A DNA stretch of 64,000 nucleotides from Chloroflexota bacterium (GTDB taxonomy: Bacteria > Chloroflexota > Anaerolineae > UBA4142 > SHND01), in assembly GCA_016209205.1 (NCBI GenBank), contig JACQWQ010000066.1:1-64000 (forward strand). Direction: 5' to 3'. Positions 8,540-16,342 of the stretch are shown here, piece by piece; positions within the stretch are counted from its first letter, which is position 1; each line of letters opens with the position of its first letter. The notes under the pieces were generated by a model, which had not been told where the DNA came from, made no database searches, and saw only the letters and a program-made list of their open reading frames with translations. The translations under genes and the position numbers were made by a program.

Positions 8540-10207
8540 TTAGCGAGAACTCTTGCGCTCGACCGGATAATCAGGCAGGACGATATTCAATTGCGTTTTG
8601 GGAGGCGCAGGCGTGAGCAAATATACATCTATCCAACGATACCAATCTTCCATGGCATCTTCGGGAAATCCCAGGTCAATTCGTTTGCCCTTGATCCCGC
8701 CACCCGTGTCTCCGGCGAGGGCGATGCCGTAGCCGGGCACAAACACATTCGCGCCGAGATTGACGACGCGCGGATCAACCGCGACGATGCCGCGCCCGGC
8801 TTGCAGCCCCAAACGCGTTCTGCCATATTGCGGATGACTCTTGTCTTTGCCCGAAGTCGCGGCGGAATACGCGGTGGCGAGCATTCGCACCTTACGCCAA
8901 TACTGCACGACCGATCCATCGGGCAGGGTCAAATCGTGCACCACCACCTTGGTCCCGTAATTGATAATGTGGTCTTGCGGTGGATGGTCGATCCACTCGC
9001 GCTCCAAACCCGTCGAAATCAATTTCCCATTTTCGTACACCGATTTGAACAGACGATTTTTGATGCCCCTGGCGCCGGCTTGCGCGACGACGCGTTGATC
9101 CAGTTCCAGCTCCGCGCTGGGCAGCCATTTGGTTTCAAACGCCAACTGTTCCGTTTCGGTGATAAATTCTTCCCGCACACGCGTAACATTCACCGCGATA
9201 TAGTCAATGATCGGCGAGGTGGGCGCGGGCACGGCGAAATCCTTGCCTTCGAGCTGTATGCCTTCTTGCGACAACAACTTGGCGACGGTATCCGCGCGCG
9301 TGCGGGTTTGAATGGAGCGACCATCCACCGCGATCGAGGCGGGACGTGAGCGCCGGATAAAAATGGATGCACCGCTCGTGACCGGCGTCGTGAGATCGGG
9401 AGAGACGGAATCGCCCAGATAGATTTGTACTCCCGCGCGCGCCAGGGCTGTGCCGAATGTGTTTTCGGTTGTGTACAGAGTTAAAATCGTGCCATTGTCG
9501 TTGATCGTAATCGGCAGGGCGCGCGTTACAGAAATGTGAACCGTTCCATTCGTGGGCGCATAGAGCGCGGGTTCACCTGCGCCGTTAAAGGAGGACGGCA
9601 ATGCCGCATCTGCCCGCACCAAGCGTCCGTCGAGAAACACCTGATCTTGGGGCTTGAGCTCGATTTTGTTTTCGGCAAGCACCTCGCGGACCGTGGTGGA
9701 TTGTGTCCGGCGTTCGATGATGTTGCCATCGGCAGACAAGACAATGGGCGTCGCCAGGCGAATCGAAATGATGCCATCGGCAGGAAGCGGCGCAGTTGGC
9801 GCGGGGCGTACAATATCTTCGGCGTTCCATGTAATGCCTGCTTCGGTCAACGCGCCGCCGACGGTTTGCTGTCGCGTCCACAGTGTTGTCTCTTGGTCGT
9901 TGATCCGCACATTCAGACGCACCAGCCCGGCGACAAAAAAATACGCCATTGCTGCGAGCACAACCGCGACGAGCGCCGCCAGGATCAGATTGGGGTCAAA
10001 AGAAAAGGGTAGCACTCGCGCCCAAACACGCGGGCGCGCGGACGCGGGAGCAGGTGAGAGATAGCGACGACCCGGACGCGGTAGCGCACGTGGTCGTGCA
10101 GAATGCGCTGGCGCGTGAGGGGTCACATTGAGCGCGCGCGCGGAGGGTGCTGGAGGAATCGAGGTGCGCGGCACGCTCGAAGTGGTTATGGCGGGATCAG
10201 ACTTCAT
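8540..10207 (-). CDS. YabE-like protein: DUF348 repeats, G5 domain and 3D domain
   Basis: A 555-residue envelope protein, probably a cell-wall-active enzyme. After a Pro/Ser/Arg-rich cytoplasmic segment (1-70) comes one membrane helix (LILAALVAVVLAAMAYFFVAGLV). It is followed by three DUF348-type ubiquitin-like repeats (starting at LNVRINDQETTLWTRQQTVGGAL), a G5 domain (from about YIAVNVTRVREEFITETEQL) and a C-terminal 3D domain. The three Asp of the 3D fold are visible in VAVDPRVVNLG, ALAGDTGG and RIDLGF, the arrangement of MltA/Rpf2-like muralytic enzymes. The ATG at 10207 (MKSDPAITTSS) is preferred; an upstream ATG would add 21 residues. The pairing with rsmA resembles yabE-ksgA of Firmicutes. 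Confidence 0.88.
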   Translation of the reverse strand: MKSDPAITTSSVPRTSIPPAPSARALNVTPHAPAHSARPRALPRPGRRYLSPAPASARPRVWARVLPFSFDPNLILAALVAVVLAAMAYFFVAGLVRLNVRINDQETTLWTRQQTVGGALTEAGITWNAEDIVRPAPTAPLPADGIISIRLATPIVLSADGNIIERRTQSTTVREVLAENKIELKPQDQVFLDGRLVRADAALPSSFNGAGEPALYAPTNGTVHISVTRALPITINDNGTILTLYTTENTFGTALARAGVQIYLGDSVSPDLTTPVTSGASIFIRRSRPASIAVDGRSIQTRTRADTVAKLLSQEGIQLEGKDFAVPAPTSPIIDYIAVNVTRVREEFITETEQLAFETKWLPSAELELDQRVVAQAGARGIKNRLFKSVYENGKLISTGLEREWIDHPPQDHIINYGTKVVVHDLTLPDGSVVQYWRKVRMLATAYSAATSGKDKSHPQYGRTRLGLQAGRGIVAVDPRVVNLGANVFVPGYGIALAGDTGGGIKGKRIDLGFPEDAMEDWYRWIDVYLLTPAPPKTQLNIVLPDYPVERKSSR

Positions 10208-10305
10208 TGGTGATATAGAACTCGCGCACCGCAGAGAGAATCTACCTCTCCCAAAACGGAGCGCGAACACGGCACGCGGATTCTATAATCTTCTGGTTCC
10301 GGATT

Positions 10306-10603
<298 letters not shown>

Positions 10604-10630
10604 GTTTATAGAAATGGAGCGGATTGTCAA
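10604..10630 (-). promoter_or_regulatory. Probable promoter of the SRP RNA
   Basis: On the minus strand a perfect TTGACA (10625-10630) is followed after 14 bases by TATAAA, or after 17 by a weaker hexamer that starts in the same AT-rich patch. It sits immediately before the mature 5' end. Confidence 0.55.
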
Positions 10631-10691
10631 GGTGATGGCATGGGAAAAATGGGCTTTAGTTACACAAGGGATCAGTGGGACTGGGAGAAAT

Positions 10692-10815
10692 TAGACAAAT
10701 GCAGGGGAAGTGCGATAGTGCGTGTAGTGCGATAGTGCAATAGTGCGGCAGCGCGGATAGTGGAGTGATGTGACACCAACTATCGCACTACTTACTATTG
10801 CACTATTGCACGACC
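10692..10815. repeat. Short repeat cluster of TAGTGCGAT-type units next to tRNA-Ser
   Basis: Several copies of AGTGCGATAGTGC-like units run one way (10692-10755), and their complements (ATCGCACTAC, TATTGCACTATTGCAC) return at 10779-10812. The whole block could fold into an imperfect hairpin. No coding signal. Confidence 0.75.
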
Positions 10816-10817
10816 AA

Positions 10818-10906
10818 CGGAGAGAGGGGGATTTGAACCCCCGGTGGTCTTGCGACCACACACGACTTCCAATCGTGCGCACTAGACCGGACTATGCGAC
10901 CTCTCC
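10818..10906 (-). tRNA. tRNA-Ser (anticodon GGA)
   Basis: Minus-strand cloverleaf with acceptor GGAGAGG / TCTCTCC, anticodon stem CACGA/TCGTG around loop TTGGAAG (anticodon GGA), a long class II variable arm, and T-arm GGGGGTTCAAATCCCCC. Discriminator base is G; CCA is not encoded. Confidence 0.96.
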
Positions 10907-10993
10907 AAAAAGTGCGTTAGTGATTTAGTGCGATAGTGCGATAGTCAGGGCCAACTATTGCACTATCCAACTATTGCACTATAGCACTAACAA
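10907..10993. repeat. Second repeat cluster of the TAGTGCGAT type
   Basis: TTAGTGCGATAGTGCGATAG, followed by the reverse-oriented units ACTATTGCACTATCC and ACTATTGCACTATAGC. It separates the two tRNA-Ser genes and repeats the arrangement seen before the first one. Confidence 0.75.
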
Positions 10994-11080
10994 CGGAGAG
11001 GGAGGGATTTGAACCCCCGGTGGCATGAACCACACGCGATTTCGAGTCGCGCGCACTAGACCGGACTATGCGACCTCTCC
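10994..11080 (-). tRNA. tRNA-Ser (anticodon CGA)
   Basis: Minus-strand class II tRNA with 5' acceptor GGAGAGG, anticodon loop CTCGAAA (anticodon CGA) on a CGCGA/TCGCG stem, long variable arm and T-arm GGGGGTTCAAATCCCTCC. D-arm and acceptor sequences are nearly identical to the neighbouring tRNA-Ser, suggesting duplication. CCA is not encoded. Confidence 0.96.
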
Positions 11081-11189
11081 AGACAAGTTACAAGTTCCAA
11101 GTCGCAAGGCACACTAGCAAATTCGTGCGACCTGTGACTTGAAACCTGTGGCGGCATTATACCACATTCAACGCGCCGACAAAATTTTT

Positions 11190-11218
11190 TTCACGTTTTT
11201 TGTCACCCTCGCTATAAT
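11190..11218 (+). promoter_or_regulatory. Probable promoter for the small protein and FAD oxidoreductase
   Basis: TTCACG and a perfect TATAAT (11213-11218) are 17 bases apart. The small gene starts 19 bases after the -10 and has an AGGAGG site in between. Confidence 0.6.
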
Positions 11219-11237
11219 CTCCCACAGGAGGCAGGCA

Positions 11238-11483
11238 ATGCCGTATTATGTTCCGCATATACAGGACATTCTCGACGAGATCGGGATTCCGCCCGTGCGC
11301 GCGTTCCACGTACGGGTGGATGAATACGTTCAGGAGATCCTCGGGACCAAGGATTTGGACGCCGACGCGGTGTGGAAAATACTTGGTCCTAAACTGCGAG
11401 ACCCCGTCTACAGAAAACAATTCATTGCGCAACTACGCGCCAAGTGGGAAGAGCGCGACTATCGCACGGAAGGATTGGGCTGA
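11238..11483 (+). CDS. Small unknown protein coupled to the FAD oxidoreductase
   Basis: An 81-residue soluble protein, not recognised. It is charged and mostly helical by composition, with EIGIPPVRAFHVRVDEYVQEILG and a Lys/Arg-rich C-terminal third (YRKQFIAQLRAKWEERDYR). No cysteines, signal peptide or membrane segment. Its start is well supported by AGGAGG at 11226. Its stop codon abuts the ATG of the oxidoreductase, so the two are almost certainly co-translated. It could be a small partner subunit, but that is inference from position only. Confidence 0.75.
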   Translation: MPYYVPHIQDILDEIGIPPVRAFHVRVDEYVQEILGTKDLDADAVWKILGPKLRDPVYRKQFIAQLRAKWEERDYRTEGLG

Positions 11484-12593
11484 ATGAGAAATACAGCAGA
11501 AGTTGTCGTCATTGGCGGCGGGATTCAAGGATTGTCCTGCGCGTATCATCTCGCCGCAAAGGGAATCAGAAACGTTTCCCTCGTCGAAATGGAATTTTTA
11601 GGTAGTGGTTCTTCGGGACGCAGCGCGGCAATGCTGGTGCATGCCATGTGGAGTCCTCAAACGATTTTACTCTCGCGGCTTTCTGCGCAAGAGTATTTCG
11701 CCTTTGAGCAAATCGTCGGCGAGAAATTTGACTACAAGCCCATCGGACACATGACTGTTGCAACGCAAGCGGCGGAACACGCGCTGCGCGAAGAAATCGC
11801 AATGCAGCAAAACATGAATGTGCCGCTGGAAGTGCTCGATCCCGACAGTATCAAAAAAGCCGTGCCCGCGTTGAACGTTGAGGATTTAGTGCTCGGCGCA
11901 GTGTGTTGGAAAGACGGCGTGATTGATCCGCACGCCGTAATGCAAGGATACGCGCGCGCCGCGCGCGCGCGCGGCGCAGAAATCAACGAAATGGTGCACG
12001 CAACCGGCATTGTTTTGGAAAAAGGGCGCGTCGTTGGTGTCGAAACCACTGGAGGCGGAATTGCAACGCCGTTGGTGGTCAATGCGACCGGCGCGCGTGC
12101 CAAAGAAGTGGCATCTTGGGTCGGGCTGGATTTGCCCATCACAAATTACAAACGCCACATCTTTATCACCGATGAATTTCACGAAATCCCCCAGAACACA
12201 CCATTCGTCATGGACAGTGAAGTCGAATGGTATTTTCGCAAAGAGGGCGAAAACGTCTTGATGGGCATGGGACGTGAAGAATCCACGTCGTTCGAGCCGC
12301 AGTTCGAACCCGAATTCTTGGAAAAGATTATCGAACGCGCGGAATTGCGTGCGCCGATCTTGCTCAATGCCAAAATACTGCGCGGCTGGGCAGGATTGCG
12401 CGCGTTGACGCCGGATGATTTGCCCGTATTGGGTTACGCGCCGGGCGTTGAAGGATTTGTGAATTGCTGCGGGTGGGGTGGGCACGGCGTCATGCACGCG
12501 CCCGCCGGAGGGATTCTTACCTCCGAAGTGATTGTGGACGGCAAAGCGACGAGCATGGACATTATGCCCTTTCGCTACGAACGGTTCATGTAA
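11484..12593 (+). CDS. FAD-dependent oxidoreductase, DAO (sarcosine oxidase beta-like) family
   Basis: A 369-residue flavoprotein with an N-terminal Rossmann dinucleotide site, EVVVIGGGIQGLSCAYHLAAKG, then GSSGRSAAMLVHAMW. The C-terminal half has the DAO-type substrate domain and the closing GWAGLRALTPDDLPVLGYAPGVEGFVNCCGWGGHGVMHAPAGG that contacts FAD. Family members oxidise secondary or methylated amines such as sarcosine, glycine or proline derivatives; the substrate here is unknown. It lacks the C-terminal extensions of multisubunit sarcosine oxidases. It is preceded directly by an 81-residue protein and followed by a strong terminator. Confidence 0.88.
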   Translation: MRNTAEVVVIGGGIQGLSCAYHLAAKGIRNVSLVEMEFLGSGSSGRSAAMLVHAMWSPQTILLSRLSAQEYFAFEQIVGEKFDYKPIGHMTVATQAAEHALREEIAMQQNMNVPLEVLDPDSIKKAVPALNVEDLVLGAVCWKDGVIDPHAVMQGYARAARARGAEINEMVHATGIVLEKGRVVGVETTGGGIATPLVVNATGARAKEVASWVGLDLPITNYKRHIFITDEFHEIPQNTPFVMDSEVEWYFRKEGENVLMGMGREESTSFEPQFEPEFLEKIIERAELRAPILLNAKILRGWAGLRALTPDDLPVLGYAPGVEGFVNCCGWGGHGVMHAPAGGILTSEVIVDGKATSMDIMPFRYERFM

Positions 12594-12632
12594 AAAAACC
12601 GCACAGGTCTGCAAGACCTGTGCGGTTTTTTT
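12592..12632. terminator. Strong bidirectional intrinsic terminator
   Basis: A 19-base perfect stem whose core is CCGCACAGGTCT / AGACCTGTGCGG, flanked by A7 and T7 with a GCA loop. It separates the convergent FAD oxidoreductase and panC and overlaps both stop codons. Confidence 0.92.
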
Positions 12633-13461
12633 ACAACAGAAAATTATCAATCAACCGCGTCGAGCCGATGCGCACCGCCATTGATAGCAAGACGCTATTC
12701 TCGACCACCTCCAATTCTTGCAATGTGTTTGGGTCCGCCGCGCTCACATATTCTACATGTGCGCGCGGTTCTTGTTTCAAAACGTCGCGCATCGCCGCGC
12801 GTAATTTTTCGGCGTCGCGTTCGCCGCGTTGAAACGCGTCGCGCGCGGCGCACAACGCGCGGTACAGCACCGGCGCCGCCTTGCGCTCCTCGTACGACAG
12901 ATACGTGTTGCGCGACGACATTGCCAGTCCATCGGCCTCGCGCACGGTTTCGCCGACAATGATTTCGACCAGGATGTTCAAGTCGCGCGTCATTTGTTTG
13001 ATCACCGCGACTTGCTGCCCGTCTTTTTGCCCAAAATACGCGCGGTCGGGCTGGACAATGTTAAAGAGCTTTGTGACGACGGTGGCGACCCCGCGAAAAT
13101 GTCCGGGACGCATCGCGCCTTCGAGTGGCTGCGTTACCTCTTCCACCGTGACGTAGGTTTGAAAATGCGGCGGATAGATCTCGTCGCTCGACGGTGCGAA
13201 AACCACATCTACGCCGTATGGTTCGAGCAATTGCATATCACGTTCGAGCGTGCGCGGGTACTTGGCCAAGTCGCCGCCCGCAGCGAACTGCGTCGGGTTC
13301 ACAAAAATGCTGACGGCGACGTGATCGTTTTCGCGACGCGCGCGTTCGACGAGTGACAAGTGTCCTTGATGCAGCGCGCCCATCGTCGGTACGAGTCCCC
13401 ACGTGCCGCCAAGTTTTTTGCGGTGCGCGCGAAAATCTGAAATGGTTTCTACGAGGATCAT
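12631..13461 (-). CDS. panC: Pantothenate synthetase
   Basis: A 276-residue ATP-dependent ligase joining pantoate and beta-alanine, the last step to vitamin B5. Visible signatures are the HIGH-like LVPTMGALHQGHLSLVERAR, VSIFVNPTQF, FAPSSDEIYP, the pantoate/ATP pocket YFGQKDGQQVAVIKQM and the KMSKS-like AMSSRNTYLSYEER. The ATG at 13461 (MILVETISDFR) is preferred over an ATG 93 bases upstream because the extra part is translated repeat. It is last in the panB-panE-panC order; no panD is in the window. Confidence 0.96.
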   Translation of the reverse strand: MILVETISDFRAHRKKLGGTWGLVPTMGALHQGHLSLVERARRENDHVAVSIFVNPTQFAAGGDLAKYPRTLERDMQLLEPYGVDVVFAPSSDEIYPPHFQTYVTVEEVTQPLEGAMRPGHFRGVATVVTKLFNIVQPDRAYFGQKDGQQVAVIKQMTRDLNILVEIIVGETVREADGLAMSSRNTYLSYEERKAAPVLYRALCAARDAFQRGERDAEKLRAAMRDVLKQEPRAHVEYVSAADPNTLQELEVVENSVLLSMAVRIGSTRLIDNFLL

Positions 13462-13497
13462 CGAAGATTCCAAACGCCGCGAATCCCTCAATCCTTC

Positions 13498-13620
13498 GTG
13501 CGATGAAGGCGATGGGTACGATGTATTCTCATCGCCTACATCGCACATCGCCACAGGTTCTGTCCGAACCTACGGAAATTCGGGGTTTGATTCGCGTAGA
13601 TTCGCATAGATTCGCGGTTG
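13498..13620. repeat. Dispersed repeats between panE and panC
   Basis: Two repeat types occur: an inverted GCGATGAAGGCGATGGG / CATCGCCTACATCGC pair (13498-13553) and a short tandem series of GATTCGCGTAGATTCGC-like units (13587-13616). The second type also occurs inside the membrane protein gene at 17555 and near 63537. Confidence 0.75.
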
Positions 13621-13625
13621 GTTGT

Positions 13626-14558
13626 TTACGCGGTAATGGGCGCAACGCGATGTTGCTCGAAACGCGGGTTGGCAATCACGCGCAATAGTTTTTCGTTCAC
13701 CGGCGTCGGGATGCCGAGCCGTTTGCCTTCGCGCACGACCGCGCCGTTGATGCGTTCCAATTCCGTCGGCGCGCCGCGCAAAACATCTTGCAGTGTTGAC
13801 GATTTGTTGGATGCGGTTGCCTTTGCAACTTGCAGCGCGCGTTCAACGGGATCAGTGTACGGCAAGGTGATGCCGAGCGCGTTGGCCACATTCGCCGTTT
13901 CTTGCGCCGCAGCGCTCATCAACGCGCGCGTTTCGGGATGTTCCACCAACCAGCCATTGGGCACGCGGTAAATCGCGGTCAATGCGTTGATCGCGCTGTT
14001 GACGACCAATTTGCCCCAGATCAAACTCGCTATGTCGTTAGCAAGCTGCGTTTCAATCCCCGCGCGATTGAACAAGCGTGTCACCCGTTGTAACGCGGCG
14101 TGTGTCGCCGCCGTTGCCGCGAGCGTGGTCATGCCGCGCCCTGCGTGACGTACATGCGCGGGACCGAGCAGCGTCGCGCCTTGCATGGTCACACCCACCG
14201 CCGCGCGTTCCGCACCGACGTGCGCCGCGAGAATTTCGTAATTGCCCAGTCCATTCTGCAAAGTGAGTGCGATGCCATCCGGTTTCAGGATGGCGTTTGC
14301 CCATTGCGCCGCGCGTTCCGTCTGATGCGCTTTTACCGCCACAAGTGCGAGGTCCACCTGTGCGACGGTGTGCGGGTCGTCTGTCGCGTGAACGCGAATG
14401 ATTTGCGCGACGCCATCACGCTCGATGCAAATGCCGCGCGCATTGATCGTCTCAACGGCTGTGTGCCACGTTCCCAGTACGGTCACATCGGCGTGTGGTG
14501 CGAGATACGCCGCGAGCAGTGACCCCATCGCGCCCGTGCCAAGAATTCCAATTTTCAT
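13626..14558 (-). CDS. panE: 2-dehydropantoate 2-reductase (ketopantoate reductase)
   Basis: A 310-residue NADPH-dependent enzyme reducing ketopantoate to pantoate, the second step of pantothenate synthesis. The Rossmann motif is MKIGILGTGAMGSLLAAYLA. VAVKAHQTERAA contains the catalytic-region Lys, LTLQNGLGN follows the family pattern, and the helical C-terminal domain carries the Lys/Asn of IWGKLVVNSAINALTAIYRVPNG. Length is typical. It lies between panB and panC on the same strand, so the pathway order is complete from ketoisovalerate to pantothenate. Confidence 0.95.
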   Translation of the reverse strand: MKIGILGTGAMGSLLAAYLAPHADVTVLGTWHTAVETINARGICIERDGVAQIIRVHATDDPHTVAQVDLALVAVKAHQTERAAQWANAILKPDGIALTLQNGLGNYEILAAHVGAERAAVGVTMQGATLLGPAHVRHAGRGMTTLAATAATHAALQRVTRLFNRAGIETQLANDIASLIWGKLVVNSAINALTAIYRVPNGWLVEHPETRALMSAAAQETANVANALGITLPYTDPVERALQVAKATASNKSSTLQDVLRGAPTELERINGAVVREGKRLGIPTPVNEKLLRVIANPRFEQHRVAPITA

Positions 14559-14562
14559 ACCT

Positions 14563-14845
14563 CACCCCCGGCCCCTCTCCCAAAGGGAGAGGGGAGAAAA
14601 ATCACTCTGCGCATGGCGTCACCCTCCCCACAGGGAGAGGGGAGAAAAATCACTCTGCGCATGGCGTCACCCTCCCCACAGAGAGAGGGGAGAAAAATCA
14701 CTCTACGCATGGCGTCCCCCCCCCACAGCGAGAAGGGAGAAAAATCAGTCTACGCATGGCGTCACCCCTCCCCTACAGCGAGAAGGGAGAAAAATCACTC
14801 TACGTATGGTGACTCCCCTTCTCCGGTTCGGAAAGGGAGACAAAT
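14563..14845. repeat. Imperfect tandem array, unit about 48 bases
   Basis: About five diverging copies of a unit containing GAGAAAAATCACTCTGCGCA and CCCTCCCCACAG. The array begins with the palindromic motif CCCCTCTCCC AAA GGGAGAGGGG. Divergence rises towards panB. Three reading frames are open through it, but only as translated repeat. It fills the whole gap between panB and panE. Confidence 0.9.
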
Positions 14846-15756
14846 CAATACACGCGTGATGTGTCGGCGTGCGCGTCAGCAAACGCGAACGGCACTTGCG
14901 TCGAATGCTCATCCTTCATTTGAAGGAACGCTTCCCATTCTTGATCTTGAATCGCGAAGGTGTGTTCGGGCGCGGGAAACGTACGCGTTTCCACTTCGGT
15001 CTTGTACTCGTTCAGCGCTTGCGCGATGAGACCGTGCAGCTGCGCGTACTGTTTTGCGAATTTCGGGAGAAACCGGTCAAACAGCCCGAGCAAATCGTGA
15101 ATGACCAGCACCTGTCCGTCCGTGTGGGTGCCTGCGCCAATGCCAATGGTCGGGATGTGCAAGCGTTTGGTGATAAATTCCGCGACGCGGTCGGGAACTT
15201 TTTCCAAGACAATCGCAAAACAGCCCGCTTCTTGGAGCGCGAGCGCATCGTCCAACAATTCGTGCGCGGCAGCAGCGGTTGTGCCTTGCGTACGATAGCC
15301 GCCGAGTTGACTGATGCTTTGCGGCGTAAGACCAATGTGCCCCATCACGGGAATGCCCGCGTTCGTGATCGCGCGTACGGTGTTGGCGACCTCGCGTCCG
15401 CCTTCGAGCTTTACCGCGTCCATGTTGGCTTCTTTGATGAAACGTCCCGCATTGCGTACGGCTTCCGCTACATCGGCTTGATACGACATGAACGGCATGT
15501 CGCCGATGAGAAACGCGCGGCGCGCGCCGCGCGCAACGGCTTGACACGCGGTCAACATTTGTTCCATCGTAACCGGCACGGTGCTGTTGTAGCCGAGCAC
15601 GACCATGCCATACGAATCGCCGACGAGAATCAGGTCAATGCCCGCCTGATCCACTGCTTGCGCGAGCGGATAATCGTACGCCGTCAACATCGTGATCGGA
15701 ATGCCCTGTTCCTTTTTTCTGGACAGGTCGGGCAAGGTCACTTTTTTGCGTTCCAT
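14845..15756 (-). CDS. panB: 3-methyl-2-oxobutanoate hydroxymethyltransferase (ketopantoate hydroxymethyltransferase)
   Basis: A 303-residue enzyme that transfers a hydroxymethyl group from 5,10-methylene-tetrahydrofolate to ketoisovalerate, the first committed step of pantothenate synthesis. Motifs: PITMLTAYDYPLAQ, LILVGDSYGMVVLGYNST (metal-binding Asp), FLIGDMPFMSY, AVKLEGG (metal and catalytic Glu/Lys), MGHIGLTPQS and PTIGIGAGTHTDGQVLV. The ATG at 15756 has a strong GAAGGAGGAAATC site. The gene is first in panB-panE-panC and has a long leader with a perfect promoter. The extreme C terminus (about 20 residues after FPAPEHTF) is divergent and runs up to the repeat array. Confidence 0.96.
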   Translation of the reverse strand: MERKKVTLPDLSRKKEQGIPITMLTAYDYPLAQAVDQAGIDLILVGDSYGMVVLGYNSTVPVTMEQMLTACQAVARGARRAFLIGDMPFMSYQADVAEAVRNAGRFIKEANMDAVKLEGGREVANTVRAITNAGIPVMGHIGLTPQSISQLGGYRTQGTTAAAAHELLDDALALQEAGCFAIVLEKVPDRVAEFITKRLHIPTIGIGAGTHTDGQVLVIHDLLGLFDRFLPKFAKQYAQLHGLIAQALNEYKTEVETRTFPAPEHTFAIQDQEWEAFLQMKDEHSTQVPFAFADAHADTSRVY

Positions 15757-16017
15757 GATTTCCTCCTTCGACACAGCGACAAACGCGGCGGGGAAAATAA
15801 AACGCGTCCGCCGAAAACGGGGACGCGTCGCGATGAACTCTATCGCAGAACTCGCCGTGATCCTCCGTCTCGGTCGCGCCGACAAGGGCGCATGATCCAA
15901 GCGGTTGTCGCACATCTACTCATTTTTGCACCTGCATTAACGAGCGGATGTGCGATTTGTCAGATTGTCGAAATCGTTGCGCTCAATGCTGTAACACAAG
16001 CGTTAGCAGTCACTGGC
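15757..16017 (-). promoter_or_regulatory. Long structured leader of panB
   Basis: About 260 transcribed bases separate the predicted start site from panB. A stem-loop is visible around plus-strand 15944-15982 (minus-strand CGATTT / AAATCG core, extended by GCG/CGC across an internal loop). A terminator-like hairpin, ACGCGTCCCCG-TTTT-CGGCGGACGCGT followed by TTATTTT, lies at about 15796-15832, some 40 bases before the start. This suggests leader-based control. The pan RNA motif, known from panB-type leaders in Chloroflexota among others, is a candidate but was not confirmed. Confidence 0.45.
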
Positions 16018-16023
16018 AAAATG

Positions 16024-16051
16024 ATTATATGTTTGAAATCATAATTGTCAA
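16024..16051 (-). promoter_or_regulatory. Perfect-consensus promoter of the pan genes
   Basis: On the minus strand TTGACA (16046-16051) and TATAAT (16024-16029) are both exact and separated by 16 bases. Confidence 0.85.
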
Positions 16052-16328
16052 TAGTTTTTGGCAGCGTGCGTGCGCGTGCGACGGGATCGGGCGAATAGAA
16101 TTCGCGGCAACGAAAACACAAAACGTGCCTGTGCACGTTGGGAACGTGACTAACCCAAAAACGTGACGCACACCCTGGCAGCGTGGCACGTTACGGTGCG
16201 GAACGTTACGACGAACGTTTGCTACATTTCACGAGTGGCAATCAGAAACGTTACGGCGAACGTTCCCTACATTTTGGATTTGACGTTCGACGTTTCACGT
16301 TCCACCTTTTCGATTTCGCAACTATTCG
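16052..16328. other. Intergenic stretch with ACGTTACG/GAACGTT repeats
   Basis: No gene is supported. From 16180 to 16270, units such as ACGTTACGGTGCGGAACGTT and AACGTTTGCTACATTTCACG recur as AACGTTACGGCGAACGTTCC and CTACATTTTGG, an imperfect duplication of about 60 bases. It is followed by TTTGACG/TTTCACG units at 16279-16302, the family that forms arrays at 25697, 26489 and 56636. Confidence 0.6.
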
Positions 16329-16334
16329 TATAAT
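16329..16334 (+). promoter_or_regulatory. -10 element predicting a leaderless transcript
   Basis: Exact TATAAT ends eight bases before the ATG at 16343. No clear -35 was seen and there is no ribosome binding site between them. Confidence 0.55.
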
Positions 16335-16342
16335 CTGGTGCG

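Noticed and set aside
8417-9349. Plus-strand open frame (310 codons)
   Set aside because: Antisense to the 3D-domain gene and the rsmA start; no domain and no ribosome binding site.
14563-14845. Possible CRISPR array
   Set aside because: The units are contiguous with no unique spacers, copies diverge in a gradient, and no cas gene is present.
14869-16044. Plus-strand open frame (391 codons) opposite panB
   Set aside because: It runs through panB and its leader in antisense and shows no family resemblance.
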